Source: an uncultured Duncaniella sp.
GTDB taxonomy: Bacteria; Bacteroidota; Bacteroidia; Bacteroidales; Muribaculaceae
Direction of reading: 5' to 3'
Length of the DNA stretch: 39,325 nt
NCBI GenBank assembly: GCA_910578615.1
Contig: CAJTRI010000001.1
Coordinates: 276,955 to 316,279 of the forward strand
Within the stretch, counting starts at the first letter, position 1; the number at the start of each line of letters is the position of its first letter. Shown here one piece after another: positions 14,560 through 22,977 of this stretch. The notes beneath the pieces are model-generated. The model was not told where the DNA came from. It saw only the letters and a program-made list of their open reading frames with translations, and made no database searches. The position numbers and the translations under genes are program-made.

Positions 14560-15873
14560 ATGAATAAGTTGATTTTCTTATTTCTTGCAGGTGTGGCTAT
14601 TTGTGGCACCGCATGCAACTCGGACAGGGACGAGGTTGTCCCTTCTCCGATTCCCGAACCGCCTGAGGCTGCCGTGTTCGCCGATGGTGATACTTGGGTG
14701 CCCGTGGCTCCCCTCCCGGCCGGACGTGCCGAGTTCGGCCCCGTGGATCTCTCTGAAAGTCAGAAGGCATTGGTTGCCAGACAGAATGATTTTGCTCTCA
14801 GGCTCTATGGAGAAATTTCCGGCGGTGTTGCCGGAAACAGTGTGATTTCCCCCGTAAGCCTTAATCTTGACCTCGGCATGCTGGCCAACGGCGCATGCGG
14901 GGAGACTCTTGACGAGATGCGCTCCATCCTCGGCATGGAACCGCAGATGACTGCCGGCGACTTCAATCGGACAAACAAGACTCTTATAGAGGGCCTTGTG
15001 TCAGCCGACAAGACTTCGCGTATATCCTTGGCCGGTTCCATCTGGATCGACAACCGACTTGAAGTGGTAAAGGATTTTGTAGACATCAATTGTGATAACT
15101 ATTTTGCCGGAATCTACCGTCGACAGTTGTCGGCCGTGGAGACTATGGATGAGATAAACTCTTGGGCTGAGGAAAATACAGAAGGCATTATAAATAACCT
15201 GCTTGCAAAACCGTTGGAGGACGAAGCCCGCATGACCCTTGCGAACGCCTTGTATTTTTATGGCTCATGGGTTGACTCGTTCGATAAGGAACTCACCCAT
15301 AAGGCCGGTTTCTTATGCAATAGCGGAAAGTCCGTGCAGGCCGACATGATGGTTTATTCAAAGCGCGAAGTGGAATATGCGTGCAGTGACGGTTGCGAGG
15401 CGGTGTATCTGCCGTTTGGCAACGGGGCATACAGGATGTCGCTCATTCTCCCGGACAAGGATAGAGACATTGACATGTTTGCATCCGCGCTTACATCCGG
15501 GATGCTTGACAGGCTTCATGCCGGTGCTGGGATTGTCGAAAATGTGCTCATGCTTCCTAAATTCGAGGTCGCTGCCGAGACACGTTTCCGTGAGACATTT
15601 GATAAGCTGGGATTCGGACGCATTTTCGGGCAGTCGGCCGATTTCTCCGGCATCAGTCCTGCCCGAAGGCTCTTTATTGACGACATTATTCAAAAAGCCG
15701 TGGTAAAGGTGGACGAGGAGGGAGCCGAAGGTGCCGCCGCTACCCTTGTAGTACTTGATACCTCGGCCGGGCCTGATGCCGGCCCGATAATCTTCAACCG
15801 GCCGTTCGTCTTTCTTATATCCGAGAAAAGCACCGGTGCCATCCTGTTTATAGGAAGCGTGAAAGAGCTGTAA
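14560..15873 (+). CDS. Serpin (serine protease inhibitor) lipoprotein
   Basis: A 437-residue serpin with a lipoprotein signal (lipobox GTAC, Cys19), so probably anchored to an envelope membrane. Serpin signatures are present in order: NSVISPVSLNLDLGMLANGA (helix B region), TLANALYFYGSW (strand 3A), LPFGNGAYRMSLILPD, and the C-terminal FNRPFVFLI. The reactive-loop hinge EEGAEGAAAT (386-395) has the small residues needed for loop insertion, so it is predicted to be an inhibitory serpin. The scissile P1 residue cannot be placed exactly; counting from the hinge gives Ser, counting back from FNRPF gives Gly. Two or three extra residues may lie in the loop. Gut bacterial serpins are known to inhibit elastase-like host proteases; that role here is inference. 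The gene is monocistronic. Confidence 0.93.
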   Translation: MNKLIFLFLAGVAICGTACNSDRDEVVPSPIPEPPEAAVFADGDTWVPVAPLPAGRAEFGPVDLSESQKALVARQNDFALRLYGEISGGVAGNSVISPVSLNLDLGMLANGACGETLDEMRSILGMEPQMTAGDFNRTNKTLIEGLVSADKTSRISLAGSIWIDNRLEVVKDFVDINCDNYFAGIYRRQLSAVETMDEINSWAEENTEGIINNLLAKPLEDEARMTLANALYFYGSWVDSFDKELTHKAGFLCNSGKSVQADMMVYSKREVEYACSDGCEAVYLPFGNGAYRMSLILPDKDRDIDMFASALTSGMLDRLHAGAGIVENVLMLPKFEVAAETRFRETFDKLGFGRIFGQSADFSGISPARRLFIDDIIQKAVVKVDEEGAEGAAATLVVLDTSAGPDAGPIIFNRPFVFLISEKSTGAILFIGSVKEL

Positions 15874-15915
15874 CACACATAGTATACAGGATAGATCGAT
15901 AAGATTGTACCAAAC

Positions 15916-15968
15916 CATTGGCATCCCCGGTAAGAGTCGTTACGCGACTCTTACCGGGGATGCCAATG
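15916..15968. repeat. Perfect 24-bp inverted repeat downstream of the serpin gene
   Basis: Arms 15916-15939 and 15945-15968 are perfect complements with a 5-base loop (TTACG). It starts 42 bp after the serpin stop, where a terminator would be expected, but no T run follows. It could be a terminator of unusual kind, an RNA 3' stabiliser, or a small repeat element. Confidence 0.9.
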
Positions 15969-16117
15969 TAAACGATACGTGTCAGAAGGTGTCGTTTTGA
16001 CATGGCGGTCTTGGTTCGTTGTATTATATACTCTCTCCCCTCCTGTTATGGTTTCTATGTCCGAAGGCTTCTGTGAGTTATAATTTATCTAAAACGGCCT
16101 CAATAGGCGCTCACATT

Positions 16118-16149
16118 CTTGGTCATATGGGGAAAAAACGTTAACTTTG
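16118..16149 (+). promoter_or_regulatory. Promoter of the psd-to-aroA operon
   Basis: -33 CTTG (16118-16121), a 20-bp spacer and -7 TAACTTTG (16142-16149). It is the only clear promoter ahead of seven closely packed plus-strand genes. Confidence 0.75.
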
Positions 16150-16200
16150 CACCTTGACACCATGATACTACTATTAAGTTAGATATTCTCCTGACTGCCA

Positions 16201-16866
16201 ATGAAGGTAAAAATCCATAGCGAAGGCACCAACATACTGATAGTCCTGCTGATAATAATGATTCTCATCAACCTGTCGGCATGGATGTTTATCCGCCCCG
16301 CAGGTATTCCCGTGACGTTCTCTGTGATTTCGGGAGTGCTTTACCTCCTTGTTGTCAATTTCTTCCGCTCTCCCCGGCGCACGTTCAAAGGTGACCGCGA
16401 AAGGGTGATAGTATCGTCGGTCGACGGCACTGTCGTGGCTCTCGAAGAAGTCTTCGAGCCGGAAGTGCTGAAACGCAAGGTGAGGATGCTATCCGTGTTC
16501 ATGTCGGTGTTCAACGTTCATGCCAATTGGTTCCCTGTTGACGGCGAGGTGCTTCTCGTGCGCCACCATCGCGGACGCTACCTGAGCGCCTACCTGCCTA
16601 AGGCCAGCATCGAGAACGAGCGTTCCACCGTGCTCATACGGGCTGAGAACGGGCAGGAGATACTTATGCGCCAGATTGCCGGGGCTGTGGCACGCCGCAT
16701 AGTCACGTATGCCGAGCCTCGCGAGCGTGCTAATATAGAAGACCACATGGGCTTCATCAAATTCGGATCCCGGGTGGATCTCTACCTCCCTCTTGACGCC
16801 GAGATATTCGTGAATATCGGTGACAAGACAGTTGGCGGGGTGACAGTCGTCGGCCGGCTAAGATAA
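16201..16866 (+). CDS. psd: Phosphatidylserine decarboxylase proenzyme, short type
   Basis: Converts phosphatidylserine to phosphatidylethanolamine at the inner membrane. The 221 residues match the short (archaeal-type) PSD family. Residues about 11-55 form two membrane segments. SVFMSVFNVHANWFPVDGEV (98-117) is the usual substrate-site block. FGSRVDLYLP contains Gly189-Ser190, where the proenzyme cuts itself and turns the serine into the pyruvoyl cofactor. The next gene, 16 bp downstream, makes its substrate, so the pair forms a complete route from CDP-diacylglycerol to phosphatidylethanolamine. Confidence 0.95.
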   Translation: MKVKIHSEGTNILIVLLIIMILINLSAWMFIRPAGIPVTFSVISGVLYLLVVNFFRSPRRTFKGDRERVIVSSVDGTVVALEEVFEPEVLKRKVRMLSVFMSVFNVHANWFPVDGEVLLVRHHRGRYLSAYLPKASIENERSTVLIRAENGQEILMRQIAGAVARRIVTYAEPRERANIEDHMGFIKFGSRVDLYLPLDAEIFVNIGDKTVGGVTVVGRLR

Positions 16867-16882
16867 ACATCAATTCAACTCC

Positions 16883-17608
16883 TTGACTTTGAAAGACATT
16901 CGGACTTACATACCCAACACCATCACCTGTCTCAACCTCCTGTGCGGGGCTTTGGCATGTGTGGCTGCATTTCATACTGACAGCGTGATAGGCTCTTTCA
17001 GCGGGCTTCACGTAGCGTTCATTCTCATAGGCGCCGCAGCTGTCTTTGATTTCTGTGACGGCCTCTCGGCGCGTCTTCTTAAAGCCTATTCCCCTATGGG
17101 CAAGGAGCTGGACTCTCTGAGCGACCTTGTCAGTTTCGGTCTGGCCCCGTCTTTTCTCGTGCTCAACACCATGCTTGCGCAGGAAGGGTGTGTGCTGCTT
17201 GCCTTTGTCTCCCTTCTGATAGCCCTTATGGGTGCCCTCCGTCTGGCCAAATTCAATATAGACACTCGCCAGACCACATCTTTCATCGGTCTCCCCATCC
17301 CTGCAAATGCCATCTTCTGGATAGGAGTGCTCGGATGGATAGAGAAACACGGCTATCCCGGCGACTGGATAATGGTGGCCCTCGTGGTGGTACTGTCCCT
17401 GCTGATGGTCAGCGAGTTGAAAATGTTCTCATTGAAATTTGCCCAACTCGGTTTCCGTGACAACGTGCGCCGCTACGTGGTGCTTGCCGCTGCGGTTCTT
17501 TTCGTTTGGACTGAGGGTATTGCCGGCCTGGCATGGACTATCCTGTTATATATACTTATCTCTCTACTGGGCAAACGCACCGATCCAGACGCTGCCCCGG
17601 AGTCGTGA
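16883..17608 (+). CDS. pssA: CDP-diacylglycerol--serine O-phosphatidyltransferase
   Basis: An integral membrane enzyme that joins serine to CDP-diacylglycerol to make phosphatidylserine, the substrate of the upstream decarboxylase. The CDP-alcohol phosphotransferase signature is complete: Asp59-Gly60, Ala63-Arg64, Gly73, Asp77 and Asp81 (within DGLSARLLKAYSPMGKELD and the following SLSD). The 241 residues contain about six to eight hydrophobic segments. The start is unusual: no ATG is available near the conserved PNTITCLNL, and the frame begins with TTG at 16883 (another TTG lies at 16889). A non-ATG start fits the position 16 bp after psd. Confidence 0.93.
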   Translation: MTLKDIRTYIPNTITCLNLLCGALACVAAFHTDSVIGSFSGLHVAFILIGAAAVFDFCDGLSARLLKAYSPMGKELDSLSDLVSFGLAPSFLVLNTMLAQEGCVLLAFVSLLIALMGALRLAKFNIDTRQTTSFIGLPIPANAIFWIGVLGWIEKHGYPGDWIMVALVVVLSLLMVSELKMFSLKFAQLGFRDNVRRYVVLAAAVLFVWTEGIAGLAWTILLYILISLLGKRTDPDAAPES

Positions 17609-17632
17609 CACCGTAAATCATAACGCATCACC

Positions 17633-19630
17633 ATGCAATCGGTCAAGCAGTTAAGGATGATACTTGCGGTCGTGGCCGCAGCGGTCATGGCGGCGTGTGC
17701 CAACATGGGCCGTCCCGAGGGTGGCCCGAGGGACGAACTGCCCCCGGTCTACACGGGTTCCAGTCCGGCCATGGGGCAGCTCAACGTCAGCCAGAACAGG
17801 ATAACTGTCAGCTTTGACGAGAACATAGCCCTTGACGATCCTACCAACAAGATAGTGGTCTCCCCGGCCCAGAAGACACAGCCTGCCATATCGTCCAACG
17901 GGCGCAGGATCACACTGGAACTACGCGATACCCTCCTCCCCAACACCACTTATATCGTAGACTTCTCTGACGCGGTCAAGGATCTCAACGAGGGAAACAT
18001 CCTTGACGGGCTGGCCCTTGACTTCTCCACCGGCGACAGCATAGACTCAATGCGTATCTCCGGGATGGTATTTGAGGCACGCACGCTTGAACCGGCTCAG
18101 GGAATGATAGTCGGGGCTTATTCCAATCTCTCCGACACCGCCATTACCACCCTTCCTCTCGAACGTATAACCAAGACCAACCAGAAGGGGCAGTTCTTCC
18201 TGCGCGGACTCAAACCGGGTGTCCCCTACCGCGTCTTCGCCCTTAATGACGTCAACCGCGACTATCGTTGGGATCGCTCTGAGGACGTGGCCTTCTATGA
18301 CATCACCGTGACCCCGTCCGCCGAACCCACGGTTGTCTCAGACACATTGCGCACATGGGACGACTCGGCCGACTCTGTCGTGACACGTCCCGCCACCCGC
18401 TTTCTCCCGGACGACATCCTGCTTACATGGTTCAACGAAGGTTATGCCTCTCAGTATCTTAAAGACTACCGTCGCGAAGTCCGCAACAAAATCTCCATGC
18501 AGTTCGGGGCCAAGGCCGACACGCTCCCCGTGATGCGTCTCATCAACACTCACCGCAAGGGTGAGGATATCAGCTCATGGGCCGTCCTTGACGCTACCCC
18601 TACCCTCGACACCCTTACATACTGGATCACGGACACGGCGCTTATCGCGCTTGACTCCCTGCTTGTTGAGACCACCTATCTGCGCACGGATACCACCGAC
18701 AACCTTTCACTGACCACTGACACGCTAAAATTCATCATGCGCGGCGGGAAGGCCGTGAAAAAGGATGACAAGAAGAAAGACAAGGACAAGGAGGCGGCTG
18801 ACACTCTCCCGCCCGTGATTCCAGCCATGGACTTCAAGATTGCGACAGGTACTACCCTCGACCTCAACAGGCCTCTGACATTTGTAGCCGGAACCCCTGT
18901 GGCGCGCCTTGATACCGCCGGTTTTCATCTTGAAATGCAGGTTGACACGTTGTGGTATCCTGTGAAAGCCCCGGTTGTAAGACGCACGCTCCCTCTCAAT
19001 CCCATGGCCTATTCGGCGCCATATGAATGGATGGAAGGCACGAAATACCGTCTGAGTGTCGACTCTGCGGCGGTAGCTGATATATACGGTCTTGCCAACA
19101 AGCCTCTTACCCAGGAGTTTACCACTAAGCAACGTTCTGACTACTCTTCATTGTCGTTCAATATCTCGGGGCTTGGCGGACGTCCGGCTGTGCTCGAAGT
19201 GATGAACAGTTCTGACAAACTGGTAGCCGCTGTTCCTGTCAGAGGCACGTCTGTGAAAGTGGAATATCTCAACCCGGGCACTTACTATGCACGTCTCTTT
19301 ATCGATGCCGATTCCAACGGTGTCTGGACGACAGGCAATCTTCTTGGCTCCGTACAGCCTGAGGAGGTGTATTACTATCCCAAGAAGCTTAATCTCAAAA
19401 AGAACTGGGACATAGACCAGTCTTGGGACATCAACGAGCTGCCAGTGGATATGCAGAAGCCGCGAGAGATTGTCAAGAATAAACCCAAGCGCAAGAAGGG
19501 AGACCTTGACGCCCGTCCCGAAGGGGAAGAGGAGGAAGAAGACGAGTTCTTTGACGATCCCTTCATGAATAACGCGTCGCGCAACAACGGACTCGGCGGA
19601 GGCCGCCGTATGAACAATATGCGTTACTGA
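17633..19630 (+). CDS. Lipoprotein with a bacterial Ig-like (Big_5/SbsA-type) domain
   Basis: A 665-residue lipoprotein (lipobox VMAAC, Cys22). Residues about 36-135 are a Big_5-type Ig-like domain: PPVYTGSSPAMGQLNVSQNR, then a TVSFDENIAL strand, and a closing TTYIVDFSDAVKDLNEGN. Residues about 140-240 look like a carboxypeptidase-regulatory or CnaB-like domain (GQFFLRGLKPGVPYRVFALN). A Lys/Asp-rich linker lies near 377-390. The C-terminus is unusual: a basic patch, then a run of Glu/Asp and an Asn/Gly/Met-rich tail (NNGLGGGRRMNNMRY). It lies in the phospholipid and shikimate operon, but nothing in the sequence gives a function; an envelope role is inferred from the lipobox. Confidence 0.82.
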   Translation: MQSVKQLRMILAVVAAAVMAACANMGRPEGGPRDELPPVYTGSSPAMGQLNVSQNRITVSFDENIALDDPTNKIVVSPAQKTQPAISSNGRRITLELRDTLLPNTTYIVDFSDAVKDLNEGNILDGLALDFSTGDSIDSMRISGMVFEARTLEPAQGMIVGAYSNLSDTAITTLPLERITKTNQKGQFFLRGLKPGVPYRVFALNDVNRDYRWDRSEDVAFYDITVTPSAEPTVVSDTLRTWDDSADSVVTRPATRFLPDDILLTWFNEGYASQYLKDYRREVRNKISMQFGAKADTLPVMRLINTHRKGEDISSWAVLDATPTLDTLTYWITDTALIALDSLLVETTYLRTDTTDNLSLTTDTLKFIMRGGKAVKKDDKKKDKDKEAADTLPPVIPAMDFKIATGTTLDLNRPLTFVAGTPVARLDTAGFHLEMQVDTLWYPVKAPVVRRTLPLNPMAYSAPYEWMEGTKYRLSVDSAAVADIYGLANKPLTQEFTTKQRSDYSSLSFNISGLGGRPAVLEVMNSSDKLVAAVPVRGTSVKVEYLNPGTYYARLFIDADSNGVWTTGNLLGSVQPEEVYYYPKKLNLKKNWDIDQSWDINELPVDMQKPREIVKNKPKRKKGDLDARPEGEEEEEDEFFDDPFMNNASRNNGLGGGRRMNNMRY

Positions 19631-19658
19631 CGCTCCGACACCGACAAGCCAACAATCA

Positions 19659-20717
19659 ATGACCGACCCAGCCGACAATAACACACCAGTCAAGACTGCG
19701 CGCCCGTCACGCCGTTCGGCAGTGGCAGGGATGTTGCTGAAATACGGTGTCCCCCCGGTTATCACCGTGGGTCTGTGTCTGTTGCTGTTCCGGGACCTTG
19801 ACCCGGCGAGGATGTGGCACACGATATGCACCGAGTGTGATTTCCGCTGGATATGGGCTAATTTCGCGCTCAACGTGGCCGCCCATGTGGCCCGTGCCGC
19901 CCGCTGGCAGATACAGCTCCGTGCCCTCGACATCCGCCCTACCCTGTGGCAGCTCGTACTCAGTATCTTCGGTACCTATGCCGTTAACCTTGTGTTTCCA
20001 CGTCTCGGAGAGGTGTGGCGCACCGGCTATATAGCCCAGCGCCGCAACGCCCCGTTCACCAAGGTGTTCGGCTCCATGGTGGCCGAGCGTCTCAGTGACA
20101 CGGTGGTGGTTGGACTTATTTCCCTCGCCACCTTTATGGTTGCCGGAAGCACTTTTTCAGCCTATCTTACACGCTTCTCCGATACCTCCCGTATAGCATC
20201 CTTTCTTGTCTCCCCGCTGCTTTGGGGATGCGTGGCGGCCGTAATACTCGTGGTGACATGGGTGTTTGTCCGCTTTCCCGGTAACAGGGTTGTCGCAGCT
20301 GTGCGCCGCATATGGCGCGGGCTTTGGGAAGGGTTCTCGGTCATACTGAGTATGCCAGGCAAGGGGTACTGGCTCCTTCTGACTGCCTGTCTGTGGACAT
20401 GCTACTTTCTCGCACTGTGGTGTGCCTTCATGTCCTTCCCTCTTACAGCTGACGTGATTGCCTCACACGGCATCATAGCCCTCCTTGTGTGCTACGTGCT
20501 TACCAGTCTCTCCATGGCCATCCCCTCCAACGGCGGTATCGGGCCGTGGCAGTGGGCCATGATTCTCGGGCTGGGACTGTATTCGGTACCCGGACTGACA
20601 CATGAATATGCCACTACCTTTGCCAACCTCGTAATGGGGGTTCAGACCATCGGGCTTGTCTTTCTGGGCATATTCACATTTATCTGCATCGCTTTCTCAA
20701 AACGATCCGCCAAATGA
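19659..20717 (+). CDS. Lysylphosphatidylglycerol synthase-type transmembrane protein (UPF0104)
   Basis: A 352-residue polytopic membrane protein of the LPG_synthase_TM/YbhN family. About eight hydrophobic segments are visible. The segment HVARAARWQIQLRALDIRPT followed by FGTYAVNLVFPRLGEVWRTG is the family core, and SMVAERLSDTVVVGLI and AIPSNGGIGPWQWA are typical later blocks. There is no soluble aminoacyl-transfer domain, so it is not an MprF synthase; such stand-alone membrane parts are often thought to move or flip lipids. Placement behind phospholipid genes fits a lipid role, which is inference. It overlaps the next gene by 4 bp (ATGA). Confidence 0.88.
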   Translation: MTDPADNNTPVKTARPSRRSAVAGMLLKYGVPPVITVGLCLLLFRDLDPARMWHTICTECDFRWIWANFALNVAAHVARAARWQIQLRALDIRPTLWQLVLSIFGTYAVNLVFPRLGEVWRTGYIAQRRNAPFTKVFGSMVAERLSDTVVVGLISLATFMVAGSTFSAYLTRFSDTSRIASFLVSPLLWGCVAAVILVVTWVFVRFPGNRVVAAVRRIWRGLWEGFSVILSMPGKGYWLLLTACLWTCYFLALWCAFMSFPLTADVIASHGIIALLVCYVLTSLSMAIPSNGGIGPWQWAMILGLGLYSVPGLTHEYATTFANLVMGVQTIGLVFLGIFTFICIAFSKRSAK

Positions 20718-21244
20718 AGTTATTAAATGACGACGAGGATATGTTCCTCCATGATTTCAGCAGATGCGCCGACCCGGAAGTCTCCGTGAAGCCGGACGAG
20801 GTTCCCAATGTAAGGGAGTTCTCGTTTGACGGCGGGACGGCTCCCAAGGAGCGCGCCGTGAAAAGGGGCGGCAGGGGACGCCGCTTTGTGGCATGGTTCG
20901 CTTTCATAGTGGTCGCGGCCCTTGCCACGGCTTTTTACATAAGATATTATATACCCCATACCACTGAGTCACGCACGCGCGGTTATGTATCGCTGGTGGA
21001 GAAACGCGGCATATTTTTCAAGACCTTCGAGGGGGAAATGGTTTCTGATGCCCGGCTTACGGACACCGCACGGGTCTATTCCCGCGACATACATTTCTCC
21101 ATCCCCTCAGACTCCCTGGGGCGTCTGGTGCAGAGCTTTCAGGCGACAGGGCGCCCGGTGGTCATAACCACTAAGAAATATTATGGCACTCTTCCATGGA
21201 GGGGGGCTACCAACACCATTCTCACAGACATATCACCACAATGA
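20714..21244 (+). CDS. Unknown single-pass membrane protein
   Basis: A 176-residue protein I do not recognise. The first 55 residues are acidic then basic and presumably cytoplasmic, one transmembrane helix spans about residues 58-79 (FVAWFAFIVVAALATAFYI), and the remaining 95 residues would be periplasmic. The outer part contains RTRGYVSLVEKRGIFFKTFE and VYSRDIHFSIPSD, reading like a compact beta domain. It overlaps the genes on both sides by 4 bp, so it is translationally coupled to the lipid membrane protein before it and to aroA after it. That tight packing suggests a real and conserved gene. Confidence 0.8.
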   Translation: MKLLNDDEDMFLHDFSRCADPEVSVKPDEVPNVREFSFDGGTAPKERAVKRGGRGRRFVAWFAFIVVAALATAFYIRYYIPHTTESRTRGYVSLVEKRGIFFKTFEGEMVSDARLTDTARVYSRDIHFSIPSDSLGRLVQSFQATGRPVVITTKKYYGTLPWRGATNTILTDISPQ

Positions 21245-22515
21245 ATCTCCGTCTCCTTCCGCCCGAGGATTTCCTCGAAACACGCCTCATGCTCCCGCTG
21301 AGTAAGAGCATGAGTGCCCGAGCACTGATTATCAACGCTATGACCCCCGGGGCCGAACCGCTGACGAGGGTGGCGGAGTGTGACGATACCGATGCCATGC
21401 GGCGTGCGCTGGCCGACCTTTCGGCCACGGAGGTCAACATAGGGGCTGCGGGTACCACAATGCGTTTCCTTACGGCTTTCTATGCCTGCCGTCCGGGTAT
21501 CAATGTGACCCTCGACGGTTCGGAAAGGATGCGCCGCCGACCCATAGGGGCGCTTGTGGATGCATTGCGTCATCTCGGAGCCGACATCGAATACGTAGGG
21601 GAAGAGGGTTTCCCCCCGTTGAGAATCAAGGGGAAGACACTTGGCGGAGGCGATCTTACGCTTGACGCCTCTGTAAGCTCCCAGTTCATATCCGCCCTTC
21701 TCATGGCCGCGCCGTCAATGGCTGACGGTCTGAGGCTGAGACTCGAAGGTGAGATTGTTTCCCGTCCGTATATACTTATGACGCTCAGGATGATGGCTGA
21801 TGCCGGGATAGAGTGCGAGCTTTATCGCGATACGGCTGTTGTCAGCCCCGGCTGTTACCGTGCTTCCTCATCCCCCGTGGAGATAGAGGGGGATTGGAGC
21901 GCTGCCGCCGTGTGGTATCAGATAACAGCTCTCTCGGGTGGAATGGTCACGGTGGACAATCTTGAAAAAGAGTCGTGTCAGGGAGACCGTGTACTTGCCG
22001 ACATATATTCCCGCCTCGGGGTATATACCGAGTGGGAGGGTGAGAACGGAGGTACCGACCTTTGCGCCAATCCTGACGCTGATGCGCGTGCAGACATCGA
22101 CTTCTCTGAATGCCCCGATCTGGCCCAGTGTGTCACCGTCACCTGCGCAATGCTCGGTTTCCCCTTTCGGTTTACGGGTTTGCAGACGCTCTCTATAAAG
22201 GAGACAGACCGTATAGAAGCCCTGCGCAGGGAGCTTGCCAAGATAGGTGTCACAATCATGGTGGAAGGCCCGGGCACTATCTCGTGGGACGGACGCCGTC
22301 TGCCTGTCACGGAGCTTCCCGAGTTTGACACATACGATGACCACCGTATGGCCATGTGCCTTGCTCCTGTGGCGCTCTACATGCCCGGAATAATAATCCG
22401 TGATGCCGGAGTGGTCAGCAAGTCATATCCTGACTTCTGGGAACATCTCAGAGATGCCGGGTTTACGATACTGGATGGGGACGCCCCGTTGCCTACGCCG
22501 GAAACAGAGCCATGA
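21241..22515 (+). CDS. aroA: 3-phosphoshikimate 1-carboxyvinyltransferase (EPSP synthase)
   Basis: Transfers an enolpyruvyl group from phosphoenolpyruvate to shikimate 3-phosphate in aromatic amino-acid synthesis. The start at 21241 (MNLRLLPPED) overlaps the upstream stop by 4 bp; an earlier in-frame ATG at 21196 lies inside the previous gene and adds unrelated residues. From 21241 the protein has 424 residues. Motifs: SKSMSARALI (21-30, with Lys22, Ser23, Arg27), the PEP-site AAGTTMRF (69-76), LDGSERMRRRPIGALVDAL (91-109), a KETDR block and DDHRMAM. The usual NAGTA appears as GAAGTT. The product is one of the larger, conserved proteins of this operon. Confidence 0.95.
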   Translation: MNLRLLPPEDFLETRLMLPLSKSMSARALIINAMTPGAEPLTRVAECDDTDAMRRALADLSATEVNIGAAGTTMRFLTAFYACRPGINVTLDGSERMRRRPIGALVDALRHLGADIEYVGEEGFPPLRIKGKTLGGGDLTLDASVSSQFISALLMAAPSMADGLRLRLEGEIVSRPYILMTLRMMADAGIECELYRDTAVVSPGCYRASSSPVEIEGDWSAAAVWYQITALSGGMVTVDNLEKESCQGDRVLADIYSRLGVYTEWEGENGGTDLCANPDADARADIDFSECPDLAQCVTVTCAMLGFPFRFTGLQTLSIKETDRIEALRRELAKIGVTIMVEGPGTISWDGRRLPVTELPEFDTYDDHRMAMCLAPVALYMPGIIIRDAGVVSKSYPDFWEHLRDAGFTILDGDAPLPTPETEP

Positions 22516-22889
22516 CAGGGGCGCTTATAATACTGGCCGTCACCGTTGTGGCGGGACTGGTGCTTTTTCTTGCACACAAGAAGGAAGAGCCGGGCCAAGA
22601 GGCTCCGTCTCCCGACGTCCCCGGGCCGGAGGAGTGCTGCGGACGCCATATTGTCTGTGACAAGGTTTCGGCCGCTGCCGGGCCGGTCTATTTCGATGAC
22701 GAGGAACTTGACCGTTTTGCCGGGCGCGAGCCAGACTCCTACACTCCCGGAGAGATAGAGGAATTCCGCTCGGTGCTATATACGTTGCTCCCTGACGATG
22801 TATATCCGTGGGGAGCCTCGCTTTCCATGCGCGACATAGCGTTGCCGGACGTTCTCCGCGACGAGTGGATAATGCTGTGCGGGAAATGA
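22512..22889 (+). CDS. Small membrane-anchored protein with a Cys-Cys-His-Cys motif
   Basis: A 125-residue protein with an N-terminal membrane helix (residues about 3-20), a Pro/Glu-rich linker, then the motif ECCGRHIVCDK (41-51), whose cysteines and histidine could bind a metal. The C-terminal part (YTPGEIEEFRSVLYTLLPDD and VYPWGASLSMRDIALPDVLR) is conserved-looking. I recall similar short Bacteroidetes proteins that databases label phospholipase, a label I would not trust: no lipase motif is present. It overlaps aroA by 4 bp and ends the operon. Confidence 0.75.
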   Translation: MTGALIILAVTVVAGLVLFLAHKKEEPGQEAPSPDVPGPEECCGRHIVCDKVSAAAGPVYFDDEELDRFAGREPDSYTPGEIEEFRSVLYTLLPDDVYPWGASLSMRDIALPDVLRDEWIMLCGK

Positions 22890-22960
22890 GTGCGGCCACG
22901 GGGGAATGGAGCCATAGACGGCGGCTTTGGATGGTTTTATGACTGACAATGATAAAACTT

Positions 22961-22968
22961 TATATTTG
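22961..22968 (+). promoter_or_regulatory. -7 element upstream of the metal ABC permease
   Basis: TATATTTG matches TAnnTTTG and lies 9 bp before the ATG, so the leader would be very short. The -33 box is not clear. Confidence 0.55.
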
Positions 22969-22977
22969 TAATCCTGC

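Larger units (their letters stand above)
15874..16200. other. Intergenic region between the serpin and psd genes
   Basis: Holds a perfect 24-bp palindrome (15916-15968) and, at its far end, the psd promoter (16118-16149). Nothing else is recognisable. Confidence 0.7.

Noticed and set aside
19148..19933. 261-codon antisense frame over the Ig-like lipoprotein gene
   Set aside because: Shadow frame of two well-supported plus-strand genes; no signal or motif.
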